DNA of 64,000 bases. Source: Arthrobotrys musiformis. Its lineage: Eukaryota; Ascomycota; Orbiliomycetes; Orbiliales; Orbiliaceae. The position numbers and the translations under genes were made by a program. The number at the start of each line of letters is the position of its first letter. Within the stretch, counting starts at the first letter, position 1. Positions 1-10,430 of this stretch are shown here, in pieces. The stretch covers positions 4,744,501 to 4,808,500 of the forward strand of contig JAVHJL010000002.1 of NCBI GenBank assembly GCA_036971715.1. Direction: 5' to 3'. Under the pieces are notes generated by a model that was given only the letters and a program-made list of their open reading frames with translations, ran no database searches and was not told the origin of the DNA.

Positions 1-192
1 CCATATCCCAATGAGAGCGAACGATGTTAGCCACTACACCATATCGGAGGCTTGTTGATGTTGTACCTTGGCCGCCCGAGCCACCTTATTCACCGTGTAT
101 TCACTTTACCGGCCGAAACTGAAATCAACAGTATCAACAACTGTGCTATATTGTAAGCACAGCTGTTAAGCTCAAAGTCATGGAGGTCCGTC

Positions 193-200
193 TATATAAA
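193..200 (+). promoter_or_regulatory. TATA box
   Basis: TATATAAA lies 176 bases before the ATG at 376. The stretch between is C/A-rich and free of upstream ATGs close to the start, as in many fungal 5' leaders. The TATA assignment is by motif only. Confidence 0.5.
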
Positions 201-375
201 CCGCCCCAAGCCCTCCTTCAAAATCAATATTCAATCAGCATCACTTCCAATACTCAGTTCCCAACCTCAAAGAGTAACAGAATCCAAGCACCCACCTCTT
301 CACAATATTTCAAACCTTAGATTTCTTTAATATCAATCACAAGGAGTCGATATCTTGAATACTCCCACCTCCAAA

Positions 376-981
376 ATGCGATTCCTCAATCTCGTAACTG
401 CTCTTGCAGCAGCAAATCTTGTGGCATCTGCCCCCGCCGCTACCTCCTCTGCCCCCTCCCCATCTACCACAGATGTAGCAGAAGGTCGCATCATCAGAGT
501 CAAAGACATCGACCCAGGTCACCCACAAGGAGAGCTCATAATCGGCGAAGTTTTGGCAGTGAATACCACAACCACAGAAGAGCCAGAGCAAAAACTCCAC
601 AAGCGATACTCCACATCCTGCTACGGCGGCCCATACTGGGTTTTGCAAGACCAAGCCAACCGCGCTATTGGGGGTGTGTGCACGTACATGCGCGACCACG
701 ACGACGTCAAGCCTCAGTTCGGCCGCCAAGTATCCATCAGATGGGATCATTATTTGGACTCATCTAACACTTGGGTCCATATCAAGGACATCTGGGGTGT
801 TGACAAGAACGGAAATTGGGGCCTTAAAGCTCCATTGGCCTCGACCTATGACTGGGAATCGTGCTTCAATGCTTTCTTCGAGTTGATCTATTCATGCCGT
901 GGTACCAATCCCGATACCGCTGGTGGTCAGCTCTGGGGATACGGCCTCGGATGGGACAGCACTATCTCTTGGTTTATATAA
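376..981 (+). CDS. small secreted pre-pro-protein, uncharacterised
   Basis: Single exon, 201 residues. The first in-frame ATG (376) opens a classical signal peptide (MRFLNLVTAL then Ala-rich, likely cut near residue 19). A Ser/Thr/Pro-rich pro-segment follows and ends in a dibasic Kex2-type site, LHKR at residues 74-77, so the mature chain would be about 124 residues starting YSTSCYGG. The mature part has four cysteines, enough for two disulfides, and is rich in Trp, Tyr and Gly near the C-terminus (GGQLWGYGLGWDS). The arrangement of a Cys-bearing helix-like segment (WESCFNAFFELIYSC) before a Gly/Trp/Tyr tail recalls many small fungal secreted proteins, but I do not recognise a named family. 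A TATA box sits upstream and the convergent esterase gene ends about 450 bases downstream. It is a candidate effector or cell-surface protein by architecture only. Confidence 0.8.
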   Translation: MRFLNLVTALAAANLVASAPAATSSAPSPSTTDVAEGRIIRVKDIDPGHPQGELIIGEVLAVNTTTTEEPEQKLHKRYSTSCYGGPYWVLQDQANRAIGGVCTYMRDHDDVKPQFGRQVSIRWDHYLDSSNTWVHIKDIWGVDKNGNWGLKAPLASTYDWESCFNAFFELIYSCRGTNPDTAGGQLWGYGLGWDSTISWFI

Positions 982-1426
982 ATGAACGAGATTTTAGTGG
1001 TCTGGCTAAATACTAGGATGATTGGTACTTACAACCAATGGCATCTGATAACTATTGCAAACTACACACTTGTTATATTTCCTTTGTAAAATCCCCCTTG
1101 CCCCACCCAAAATGTTGGTTTTTTTTTTTAATTTGTCAAATGTATATCCTTCTATTCGCTGTACCTAAAAACATCCAGTCCTGATATCAGGCCAAATATC
1201 AAGTACATTCTTTATTGGAACGAAAAAACTCTTAAGTGCACTTTGTAGAAAGTGAGAATGACTTTTCTTGACGCGGTATAGCAGCATTATGATTTATAAT
1301 GGATTCAAATTAGGTTCGGATACTACTATATTAACATAGTCTAAACATCGTCGCGCATTTACATAATTATCCCTAACTACTACAGATATTAAGGTGCTTT
1401 GTAATCCCGGACTCTTATCGAGGAAA
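982..1426. other. convergent intergenic region
   Basis: AT-rich spacer between the 3' ends of the secreted protein and the esterase. It contains a T-run near 1120 that could belong to 3' processing signals. No gene seen. Confidence 0.5.
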
Positions 1427-3365
1427 CTACCTATTAAGACGTGGGTTCTTCTCAATGAACCACTGGATTCCTGTAGCTCGGTAATCATCCTTGCCTACAA
1501 AAGTATTTCCAACACCCCTATCGAACACCATCTCATTCGCCCCGCTGCCATACTGCGGCCAATGAGGCAACCCGGCAGCTCCGTTGGGATTTCCGTTAAC
1601 AAAAAACTTAATCCACGTCCTGGCCATCATCTTCGAAAGAGCGATGTATTCGGCACTATTAGGCCCACCCATGGGATAGGATTGACTAAATCCGTCGTAA
1701 AGATCAGTGTTATGGAATACGTAAACGATCTCGGTGAAATGGGTCGCTCCGAGGTAAGCTGGGTATCCATTCGATACACATTTGAATCTGTATGACCATA
1801 CGGGGACGTTGCGGGCGGTAAACTCTTGAGCTATCATCCGCCTTGGCGCGGTGAAGGAGTGATCGCTCATAATGGCCGAAGTCCGGAAGAAAAGGTCTCC
1901 TAAAAAGGTGGGGAGCACTGTCCCTGTGTAGTTCTCTGCGGGTGGTAGCGAAGCCGAGCTATCGTAGTTCGCGAGGATCTGGTTCGCCAAAGTGTCGTCG
2001 ATTTCGTACAGGAGTTCTGATCGCGCAAAAAGTTAGATTCTGCTATCAATGGAAAATATACCATAATACCGCATGGGGATGATATCAGTGTGAACTTACT
2101 AAGAGTATTGGAGAGTGTTGTCTCGTCGTTGATAGCCCTTGACCCGATTCCTGTGAACGAAGTACCGTCGTCGCTGTTATGGCCGACAATTGTCGGCACT
2201 CTGACGAACTTTCCCTCTTTGATGAGTTTGCTGGCGTATTCGGGGATCATATCGCCATCAAGCATTGGGTTCACGTAATGAGGAGTCGCTCGAGCCCAAT
2301 CCCATATAACGCTGCTATCAACACCGCGCATGCATTGCAACCTATCAGTTGCGGTCGCGCAGTTGGTATACGTAGCGAGGGATTCAAAAATGAGCTGGAA
2401 AGTGTGGGGCCAAGTGATCGGGGTCATCATTCCGCTTCCACTCTGCAAGATCGCGCGGTGGAAAAGGCCGTCGTTTCTCCCTCCCCAGGCAATCTGGTGC
2501 CAATTCACGGAAGCGCCACCGGCGGACTCGCCGAAGATCGTGACTTTGGATGGATCGCCACCGAAAGCTCGAATATTTTCTTGGACCCAATGCAAAGCCA
2601 ATCGCTGATCCTTGAGTCCAATATTTGCGTTTCGGGTACCCGCAACCTCGCGGCCTCCAAGGAACCCCCAGACGTCCAATCTGTAGTTGATAGTAACAGC
2701 AATAATTGGGGTTCCTAATGAAAAATATTAGAATGGAGCTGAAACCTTCCACAGAGATGTGCACATGGTATAAGAGGAGTTAACATACCCATTTGGGTGG
2801 ACTGCTGAACAAGGTTACTGGTATTATATGTCGAGCGGGCTGCGCTTCCAGCCGTGAAACCACCGCCATGGATCCAAACTGCGACAGGAAGTTTCGCATT
2901 TTGGCGGGTATTGGCCGGCCTAACGATGTTAAGGGTCAAGCAATCTTCGGACATAGGCATGCCAGTGTTCTCCTACGAAGTCCAAGATATTAATCTCTGC
3001 GTATGCAATATTACAATTCTGCAATAGCCAACTCGATAAACCAGAAGGCAAAACCAAGGGTTTCGTTTGGGGTATCTTACACGACCAGTTCCATAACACC
3101 AGTTTCCATACTGCTTAGCCTCAATATTCCTTTTGGTGTTAAGGTGCTGTGGAGGCCGAAATCTGAGGTCGCCTACTGGGGGGCGGGCATATGGGACACC
3201 AAGGAAGAAGTCCTGTGAGTATTCAGGACTGTATCTACCAGTGACAGTCCCATTCCGGATAGTTGCCTTGGGGGGCTGGTTATTGTGAAATGGGCCGGCC
3301 TCTACACCTGCAAGAAATTGCAGCGCGAGTGAGAATGAGATTGACAAGAAAGAAGAGGTCTTCAT
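1427..3365 (-). CDS. secreted carboxylesterase type B / lipase family
   Basis: Alpha/beta-hydrolase of the type B carboxylesterase family, hydrolysing carboxylic esters, probably outside the cell. Four exons: 3365-3081, 2972-2789, 2714-2100 and 2016-1427, giving 557 residues, the usual family size. Donors are GTAAGA, GTATGT and GTAAGT; introns are 108, 74 and 83 nt. An N-terminal signal peptide (MKTSSFLSISFSLALQFLAG) is clear. Family marks in order: GVPYARPPVGDLRFRPP near residue 56, SEDCLTLNI, the oxyanion HGGGF, the nucleophile elbow GESAGG with Ser about 220, and the catalytic His in ATHFTE about 454. The acid of the triad is normally Glu in an NDEGT-type motif; here the matching segment reads NSDDGTSF, so the acid appears to be Asp (about 339), a conservative but notable change. 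Substrate cannot be told from sequence. Confidence 0.9.
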
Positions 3366-3425
3366 GATTCTGGACTCTATAGCGACTTCAGGATGTCAAA
3401 ACTGGATGATGGGCCTGGGGAGGGG

Positions 3426-3432
3426 TTTTATA
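3426..3432 (-). promoter_or_regulatory. TATA box of the esterase gene
   Basis: On the minus strand this reads TATAAAA, about 60 bases before the esterase ATG at 3365, flanked by G/C runs. Motif-based call. Confidence 0.45.
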
Positions 3433-5269
3433 GACCCCCAATCGCAGACAACTGGTCACGCTCAATCGCCCTTCGCCAAGCCACAGGACCGAAGGGTCTT
3501 AAGATCTTCATTATCGATTGAAGTGATTGAACTCCAACCTGCAGCTGGAGCAGGCTATCTCCACCTTCCAAATCCTTCTAGCTGGGGAGCCCCAATTCAA
3601 CCCGCATTGCCTTTTCTCCACTCCTCCGTGATGATTTTCGTTACATTTCTTCTTCGACGTGGATTTTGAGTTCGTCTAATTTCACAGCTAGGCCGTCCCC
3701 GTCTTAGAGGATGTGGAGCCTTCCACCCCCCAGCGGAGCAACCGAGGCTAGCCACGAAGGGAAATCGTCAAGGAATCTGAGATCTATCGATAGAAGGAAG
3801 GTTAGAATATGCCGAGTATCGAATATTTAAATAGCTTTTCGCAGAGGCAGTCGTTTTCCTTTTTTGGGACTAAATACGGGGATATGCATGCAGAGAACCG
3901 GTTTTTTTTCTCTCGGTGATTTGTGAGTCTCTAGACGTTGGTTTACCATCAGCTTCGGTTCCCCAGGACTTATATGAAAAATAAGGTGGTGCACAATGTG
4001 CGCTAACTAGCCCTAGCGCATCCACATCTGCACACCCGAGCAGCCGTTAACCGGGTATTCCCCACACGGCAGCGACATTTGCGTAACAATGGGCGCGCCG
4101 AGGTACTTGGTATGTTCGCTACCTGCCTCCGCAGGGTTTGAAGCCCGCGATTTCTAGAGAAATAATAGCATAGTCATAATGCCTGTGTCCTATGTAAGAT
4201 CGCTACGAGGAGCTCAATGGAAGCGCCACAATGCAGGCGGTGATGCTGAGGACGGCCCCGACTGGTTGCAAGCGACCCGTTTTATCTATAAAACCCGCCC
4301 ATTATTGGCGCCACATCAATGCATCGACACCCTGCGGCCCGATAAAGTTTGGTCGCCCAGACACTAGTTAATGGGGGAAAGAATCCCATGAGGGACAAAC
4401 CCGAAGGTGGAATGGGTATTAACGAGTGGCGTATTTCGAAACAAAAATTAGAGTTTTTCTGGGGTCAAATGAGGGAGCAACGTCAGGTGGTTTTTGATAA
4501 TATATACTGCGGCGTTCTATAGATCTACGGGTGCATATTAATATATTTTGATTATCTACCGCAATTTAGATATTATGTGCATACGTGTATATACCTACAT
4601 ACTGGACTTGTATAATTATGGAATCATACCCCAGGGTCCGGATTCGAGACGAGGGATCATACGTTATGTGACTCGAGGGTGCCACGCTCGGCCTAGGCCA
4701 TAGCTAGCTATAACGCTAGGGGATTCCAGGAATCAACAACGTAAGTACATGTAGTTATGCACCTATATAAATATGGTCTCCTAAATCTCATCGAATTCGA
4801 AGCGCATACTACTTAGCCTAGTTCAAAATATTCCACCGCACGTCGGAGCTATCAGGAAGCACCTGTATATAAGGCTGTGCGTGCGCGCGCCACAGTGGCG
4901 TCAGACACACCGACATCCAACAGTCCAACACAAGATGGCATCTGCACGAGCTCTGTATGCCTATATCCGGCAAGTACTGTGCGCAATTTGGGTACTATTT
5001 TAAGAGTATTGACTCCCTACTCATTATATTTAGAAGGTATCTAAATTATTACTATTGTATTTTATGATCATTGGAACGGACTATAATCGCTAAAGCATTC
5101 CAGTTGCCGACCATGGATCATCTGCAGCGCAAGATCGAGATCGGACCACTCCGGAATTTTCTGCCCGCTCAATGCGTCCATCGCTCTAATTAATTAATAA
5201 TAGATAGTAGTATTAGTACTCCAGCGAGCATCGAGGCAGAGGTATTTTCCATACACAGGGGACTAGAGC
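3433..5269. other. gene-free region
   Basis: About 1.8 kb between the esterase promoter and the 3' end of the CVNH gene. Open frames here are short and lack splice or domain support. The part from 4490 to 5220 is AT-rich with many TA steps. No gene, tRNA or clear repeat seen. Confidence 0.4.
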
Positions 5270-6629
5270 CTACCTCATAACAGCCGTCTCAAGGGATAAA
5301 CCCGCGCCCCGAGACATATTCGTCGCACCCAGGCAATCCAAAACCGTATGAGCGATTTCATCAATCTTAGGGTCTAATCTAGCCCTCGTAAAGGCCACAA
5401 AATACTCGGTAGCCTCCGGCGATAGGATATTGCGTAAAGCCTTGTATATATATCGCCCGATGGAGGCCTCTAGTGAACGAACAAGGATCAGTGGATCATT
5501 GATACATGTCGCCAAACTTTCGATCTCTGATGATATGCCTCCTGGAGCGGCCATCCCGGTGCCTATTGCTAGTCCGATCGTTGCATTTTCGATGATGGTT
5601 CCGATAGAGGCTCCGACGAGTATACCGATGGCAATTATTGAGGAGGAGGTGCAGTCGGCTATTGCTCTGGCGACTTCTTCCTGCACAATAGACTTGAGTA
5701 TCTCGTTGACCGATCGATATGGAGTATAGCGAACCTCGTTACCAGATACCACTTCGGCTCCTCCAGGGACATATCCAACTCTCGGGGAATTTTCCTGGTC
5801 AAAATTTTTGCTCGTCTTGTCGTCCCTGGATCTTTCAACTTTTGTCAGCCTGGTTAATTTCCGAGGCAACACAAATCATAAACTCCCACGGGCATACTGT
5901 CTACTAAATTGGAATCGGCCGTTTTTATTGAAGATCGAATGTGCTAGGTTTACTTGATTGTGATTCCATGTAACTTGGTTCGCTCGTCGTCGTGATTTCG
6001 GCCGCCACCGAGGATGACAGCGCAAATGACCCCGCAGTAATACTTCCGACGGCGAAGGGACCAGTTGGAACCCATCGATATCCCCAGTTTTGAATAGGTG
6101 GCTGCTCCCTGGCTTGATTCGACCTTCGATGTTTCCGTAGTGTTCGTCTAAATTTATATCGGAGTAGTGAAGCCTCCCGTCATAACCGAAGCATAGACCT
6201 TGGAGGATGGAGCCGTTCAGATCCAGGCACGCCGCAGATATCGTAATCGAATCATCCCTATTCTTCAAATCAGATTTCAGTTGCGATAAGGTAAATAGCG
6301 ACCGATGTAACAGACGGTTTCTGGAATCTCAATGTTCCGTTATCGTTTCTAATGAAGAGATTCAGATCTATCGACGCCATAGGGCCCCATGAACCGTCTG
6401 GTCTCATCAGCTGAGCGAACAAGACGGTTCCTTGGAGATGTGAGGTCCCAGGCCTGGACCAGCCAAACCAGCCTGAGGAAGCGATGTCGAACTCGCCATC
6501 GTAGCTACCGATGTGTTTATTTAGGTCGATTCGCGATTGTACCCAGAGATCTTCGCCTTTCCGGACCCATGCGACAAGTAAAGTATCTTCTTGGAGCGCG
6601 AAATCGCTCGTCGTTAGTGCAAATGCCAT
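5270..6629 (-). CDS. tandem cyanovirin-N (CVNH) lectin with C-terminal glycine-zipper domain
   Basis: Three-exon model: 6629-6316, 6257-5898, 5849-5270, 417 residues. Exon 1 encodes one CVNH domain (about residues 3-104), with its two internal sequence repeats visible (WVQSRIDLNKHIG...GEF and WGPMASIDLNLFIRNDNG). Exon 2 encodes a second CVNH domain (about 105-223: ISAACLDLNGSILQG, YSDINLDEHYGNIEG, ending VNLAHSIFNKNGRFQF). CVNH domains bind high-mannose sugars in known members. Exon 3 adds about 190 residues that I cannot assign: a charged linker, a helix-like stretch, then a long Gly/Ile/Ala hydrophobic segment with GxxxG spacing (about 293-326), then a helical tail. There is no signal peptide, as is common in fungal CVNH proteins. 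Intron 1 (58 nt) has the less usual donor GTCTGT; intron 2 (48 nt, GTATGC...CAG) removes an in-frame TGA. If the splicing is wrong, this would be two or three broken frames instead. The CVNH assignment is firm; the exon joins are inference. Confidence 0.75.
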
Positions 6630-7751
6630 CTTCGATTAAATATACTTATTATATTTGACTATATTGTGTTCGAGGGTTCTGGGTTGATCGATCCGGCGCT
6701 GGATAGGCCTAGAATTAATGAAGCTAACTGATTGTGGGAAACTAAATTACCCGGCAGGGAGCTAAGCTCTTTAATATGGCGCTCGGGTAGCTACCTCCAC
6801 GAGGATTCGGTAGGTGCATACACCCCACAATGACCGTTAGGTGGTATCGATATCGCGATGAATAGGAACAACCTGGTGACAACCTCGTCATACGCTGCCA
6901 CGTACGCTGCGCCAACCGGAGTACTCAAATCTACCATAGTGTCTGACAACAAGCCCTGGGGCTCCAAGGCCGCCCTATGATGGCTTGTTGGCAACATGGA
7001 CACCGGTTTCGGGTTACGGTGCTCGTAAACTTTTGTTTGGATTGTCGGGTTACCACGTCGGAGAATTTGTTACACTGCATATGAATTCAGGTGGCCGCCG
7101 TGGTGTTTCGTATTGGATACCAAGTCATCTTGCATATAAGGCGCGATTTAACTGTGCGAGCAGTTCTGTACTTTTGCCTAACAACGTCAGCGGAATGGTA
7201 CTTCCAGACAGTTGCAAACCGACGCAAGCGAAATGATCGATCGTGATATAGCCAAAATTGGGATTGCCGAAAATTTAAAACTAGACAGAGAAGAGCATGT
7301 GAAAGGAGTTTCGGAAGGTTCGGTAAATTGCGAATGGGGTGGAATAACAGTTGTATGTAGGTACTTATTTACGACCAAGCTACAGATGAGAGCGACTAGC
7401 TCTTCTTCGCCACAGCAAGCGTGGCTGCCAAGTGTGTTGCTGCCGACAACAATCCTGTTGCAATTTTTGTGTTGACGAATTTGGGGCGGCAATGCAACTA
7501 ACATTAGCTAAAGCTAATTGATACCAGTTCGTGCGATATCGTAATAAATATATAAAGCGAGCGTCAGTCCTCGTGGAATTTAAGCTTGTGCTAAACCTGA
7601 AGCGTGAGGAACCGTACTGAAAAAATAGGCATACTTTGTTAAACCTCGTCGATCTCCTACGTATACGTACTGTATACGTATATATACGCTCTCATGCGCG
7701 GTTTCGACTTCAAATCCGTAGATCCTTGAACTAGTCCCCCACATTCGAGAG
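6630..7751. other. gene-free region, two doubtful open frames
   Basis: A divergent spacer between the CVNH gene and the next gene. Short open frames occur at 6791-7003 (minus) and about 7185-7475 (plus), but neither has a recognised domain, a clear start context or splice signals. I do not call genes here. Confidence 0.35.
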
Positions 7752-7759
7752 TATATAAA
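7752..7759 (+). promoter_or_regulatory. TATA box
   Basis: TATATAAA lies about 129 bases before the ATG at 7888, at a distance similar to that in other genes of the window. Confidence 0.5.
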
Positions 7760-7843
7760 TAACCAAACCACTGACAACTTTTTTTGGGGGTGCAAAATAC
7801 ATTCTAGAAGCCAATCTAACACCCAAGACTACACCACATCGTA

Positions 7844-7868
7844 TCATATCATATCATATCATATATAT
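7844..7868 (+). repeat. TCATA pentanucleotide microsatellite
   Basis: Four TCATA units run into a short TA repeat, inside the predicted 5' leader of the membrane protein at 7888. Confidence 0.8.
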
Positions 7869-7887
7869 ACAATAATCGGAAGGTCAA

Positions 7888-8480
7888 ATGATAGTGTTCA
7901 TTGAGGAAGACGACATTGAGGACGCAACGACCTCGACGAGAATTCGAAAGATGAGAACAAAAGGCGGAAGCCCAGACCCGGTGCTGGAACTCATCGGCAC
8001 GATAGACCGCAAGACCACCGTGTACCATAAATGCGGGGTTATAAAATGGTCCCCGGTAACTACACGGAAGCAAGCAAGTGAGTCCACCCTTCATGTTTAT
8101 ATAAACACACAAATCATACCAGAGTTGCTTGGGTGAATATATAGCTTACGAAAACTTATGCACTCATCGGCCTGGATCTTTATTATGTATTTATAGAAAA
8201 CGGCTACATCACAAAATGGGTGATTCACCTGATCCTTATTTTTTGGACCATCGCCACATGGGGTTGTTGTATGGATTTGACTACCCAACCACAATTGCGC
8301 GGCATGGTATTCTGTGTTATTGTCTCTCTTGGGTGGATTTGTTCAGGATGTTCATGCATAATAACTCGGTGTGCTGATATCCCAGAGGAGGATAGACAAG
8401 TTTGTAACCATATAACCATGGCTGGCATTGCATTTTCACTAGGACTATGCATTTCAGTCGGAATGTTTGGACCCTCGTGA
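7888..8480 (+). CDS. small three-TM membrane protein, uncharacterised
   Basis: Two exons, 7888-8077 and 8197-8480, joined across a 119-nt intron (donor GTGAGT, acceptor TTATAG, phase 1), 157 residues. The N-terminal third is hydrophilic and acidic then basic (EEDDIEDATTS, RIRKMRTK). Exon 2 is almost all membrane: three hydrophobic helices at about residues 68-88, 96-116 and 132-151, with Cys-rich turns (GCCM, CSGCSC). No signal peptide, so the N-terminus probably faces the cytosol. The frame stays open exactly across the splice and the hydrophobic pattern is regular, which supports a real gene. No family recognised. Confidence 0.65.
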
Positions 8481-8924
8481 TCATGATCGATCATGACTCG
8501 ACCGACTGAAAGGAGTTTTGTTATTAGAAGTACTGAACGACGTCATGACTACATTCAGTAATTGTTTGCCCTAATATCCCTTTGGGTAAGTTTTCCGCGT
8601 TGGGGTTCAAAACACAACAGGGCATGTCACGTGCAACACATTCTATCTTCTATACAATGCAATGCATAGTACCTACCTAGTACTTACCCAAATACTTAAG
8701 TACCTACCTTTTGTATACACTGGTCTCGAGGCTAAAGTATGTACTTACTTAAAGTATATGTATATCGAAATAGTGTATGTAAACCCAAGTGCTCAAGTTA
8801 TATTATATGCATAGCTGGTGCTGCCCTTGAGTTCAGACCTGTGCATGCCAGGCTGCAACGTTGGCGCAACTGTGCTTCCGCTGGGGGCCCCTCCACACAC
8901 ATCCCACAATATTTCACAACTCTT
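8481..8924. other. intergenic region
   Basis: A spacer with TACCTACC-like short repeats near 8670-8760 and no supported gene. A small palindrome, GATCATGATCGATCATGATC-like, follows the stop at about 8478. Confidence 0.4.
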
Positions 8925-8952
8925 CTCCCTCTCCCTCTCCCTCTCCCTCTCC
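8925..8952 (+). repeat. CTCCCT hexanucleotide repeat
   Basis: Nearly five units of CTCCCT. It forms a pyrimidine-rich block upstream of the gene at 9181, a common feature of fungal core promoters and 5' leaders. Confidence 0.85.
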
Positions 8953-9001
8953 ATCCTCCTTCACTTCAACCTCGACTTCTTCCTGGACCTGTGTCTGCTG
9001 C

Positions 9002-9025
9002 CATCACATCACATCACATCACATC
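9002..9025 (+). repeat. CATCA pentanucleotide repeat
   Basis: Nearly five units of CATCA in the same leader region, about 155 bases before the chosen ATG. Confidence 0.85.
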
Positions 9026-9180
9026 CCATCCATCCAATCTCCTCCAATTCTCCACAGAATCCCTCCGTAAGTCTTTGTCACCCGCTACCTAGTTCTGACT
9101 AGCTCCCTTTCGGCTTAATGTAACACTTTTATTAACCATGGTGCATAATGTGTCGTATAAGCGTGTATAGAATCCACACA

Positions 9181-10084
9181 ATGGCAACCAATTTGTCCGC
9201 TGCCTTCCTCTTTGCCATTATTGGCACCATGTTCGTACTTGCAGCCACGCTGCTGTGTGTGTGCTTTTTCGGCGGCGCCAGCTTCTTGCGCTGGTTTGGG
9301 GAGAAAGAGGCCGACAATGCCAATGGCGAAGCTGGGGGCGGAGGTGACGGTGCTGGACCGGCCCTATTCCCGGCCATGACGCCCCGCCAAAGGGGTACGT
9401 AGTAATTCATTAGCGAAATCACAGTCAGCACCGAACCTACAGAGTTCGGGCTATGTAGGCGAGAATACGGAACTAACCCATAGATTATTTCCTGTAGGCT
9501 TCCTAAACTGTCTGGCAGCCGTGGCCGTATACACGGTGACGTCCGCCTTCGGGTGGACGTTCTTGCCTCGCGAAAACCCCTGGTCGTCCTTCGGGACATA
9601 CTGCCTTGCCTGCCTGGCAATACTGCTGCTGTCGGCGTTCCACTACTTCACCGCCGAAAACCCTCACCCCGAAAGGTCCTCCGAGGTCACTCGGAGGACT
9701 TTTTGGGCGTGCCTGGGGGTCGGTTTGGTGGTGTGCAGCTTCGTGCTGCCGGACACCGACTTCGCCCTCGCCCTCGCCGTCCTGGAACACATTGTCGAAA
9801 TCCTCTCCGCGAGGATCCAGGGCCTGGCAGCCGCCGGATTTGCGCTGGGGGGCCCCGGGGCGACGGAAACTGTCGCCGCGACGACGACGTGCGCATGTTG
9901 CTCGAACCTCCAATCGCTCCTCGGGAGCCACGCCGGCGGCTCCCAGCCTACTGAGGGAGTCACCACCCACACCATCGCCCACACCGTCACCGTGGAGGGG
10001 GTCTCCACCAACACCGTCATCACGACGGTTTGGTCCCCAACATGGGAACGAATGTACGCCGAGGAAGGCCGGGAAGGCCACTAA
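9181..10084 (+). CDS. four-TM membrane protein, uncharacterised
   Basis: Two exons, 9181-9394 and 9498-10084 (intron 103 nt, donor GTACGT, acceptor CTGTAG, phase 1), 266 residues. I chose the ATG at 9181 because its context CACAATGGC is a strong fungal start; an in-frame ATG at 9148 would add 11 residues, and an ATG at 9138 is out of frame and soon stopped. Four hydrophobic segments are visible at about residues 5-32, 72-92, 106-124 and 140-157. Between the first two is a Gly/acid-rich loop. The C-terminal tail (about 210-266) is Thr/Val-rich, including TTHTIAHTVTVEG. The coding part is clearly more GC-rich than its flanks, with G/C at third positions. It lies in tandem with the membrane gene at 7888, but the two show no clear sequence likeness. 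No family recognised. Confidence 0.7.
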
Positions 10085-10130
10085 TGCCGACCCGGCCGTA
10101 GCTCCCTCCTTGTTTCCTTTGTTAATTATC

Positions 10131-10423
10131 ACCACTACTACTATTATTACTATTATTACTATTACTGTCCCTTCCTCTCCCCCTTCTTCTTACTATTACT
10201 ATTACTATTACTATTACTATTACTATTACTATTATTGTCCCTTCTTCCTACTATTACTGTTACTATTACTATTATTGTCCCTTCCTCTCCCCTTCCTCTT
10301 ACTATTACTATTACTATTATTGTCCCTTCTTCTTACTATTACCATTACTCTTACTATTATTGTCCCTTCCTCTCCCCTTCCTTCTTACTGTTACTATCAC
10401 TATTATCATTATTATTATCATCG
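10131..10423 (+). repeat. compound TAC/TAT and TCC low-complexity array
   Basis: About 290 bases made of alternating blocks: runs of ACT ATT trinucleotides broken several times by a near-identical pyrimidine segment (TGTCCCTTCCTCTCCCC...). The larger period, about 55-65 bases, makes it minisatellite-like. It starts under 50 bases after the stop of the membrane protein, so it may lie in that gene's 3' UTR. Confidence 0.85.
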
Positions 10424-10430
10424 CGGACAT

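Noticed and set aside
337..750. Minus-strand open frame over the secreted protein gene
   Set aside because: Antisense shadow of a gene with signal peptide and Kex2 site; the product is Gly/Cys-rich without structure.
7185..7475. Plus-strand open frame with charged helical start
   Set aside because: No recognised domain, doubtful start and no splice partner; it could be a lone exon but support is too thin.
8739..9102. Three overlapping plus-strand frames through the CTCCCT and CATCA repeats
   Set aside because: They encode only Ser/Leu/Pro/His low complexity from microsatellites in the promoter and leader of the gene at 9181.
9148..9180. Upstream in-frame ATG of the four-TM gene
   Set aside because: Weaker context than the ATG at 9181 and it would place a polar, basic extension before the first helix; kept only as an alternative start.
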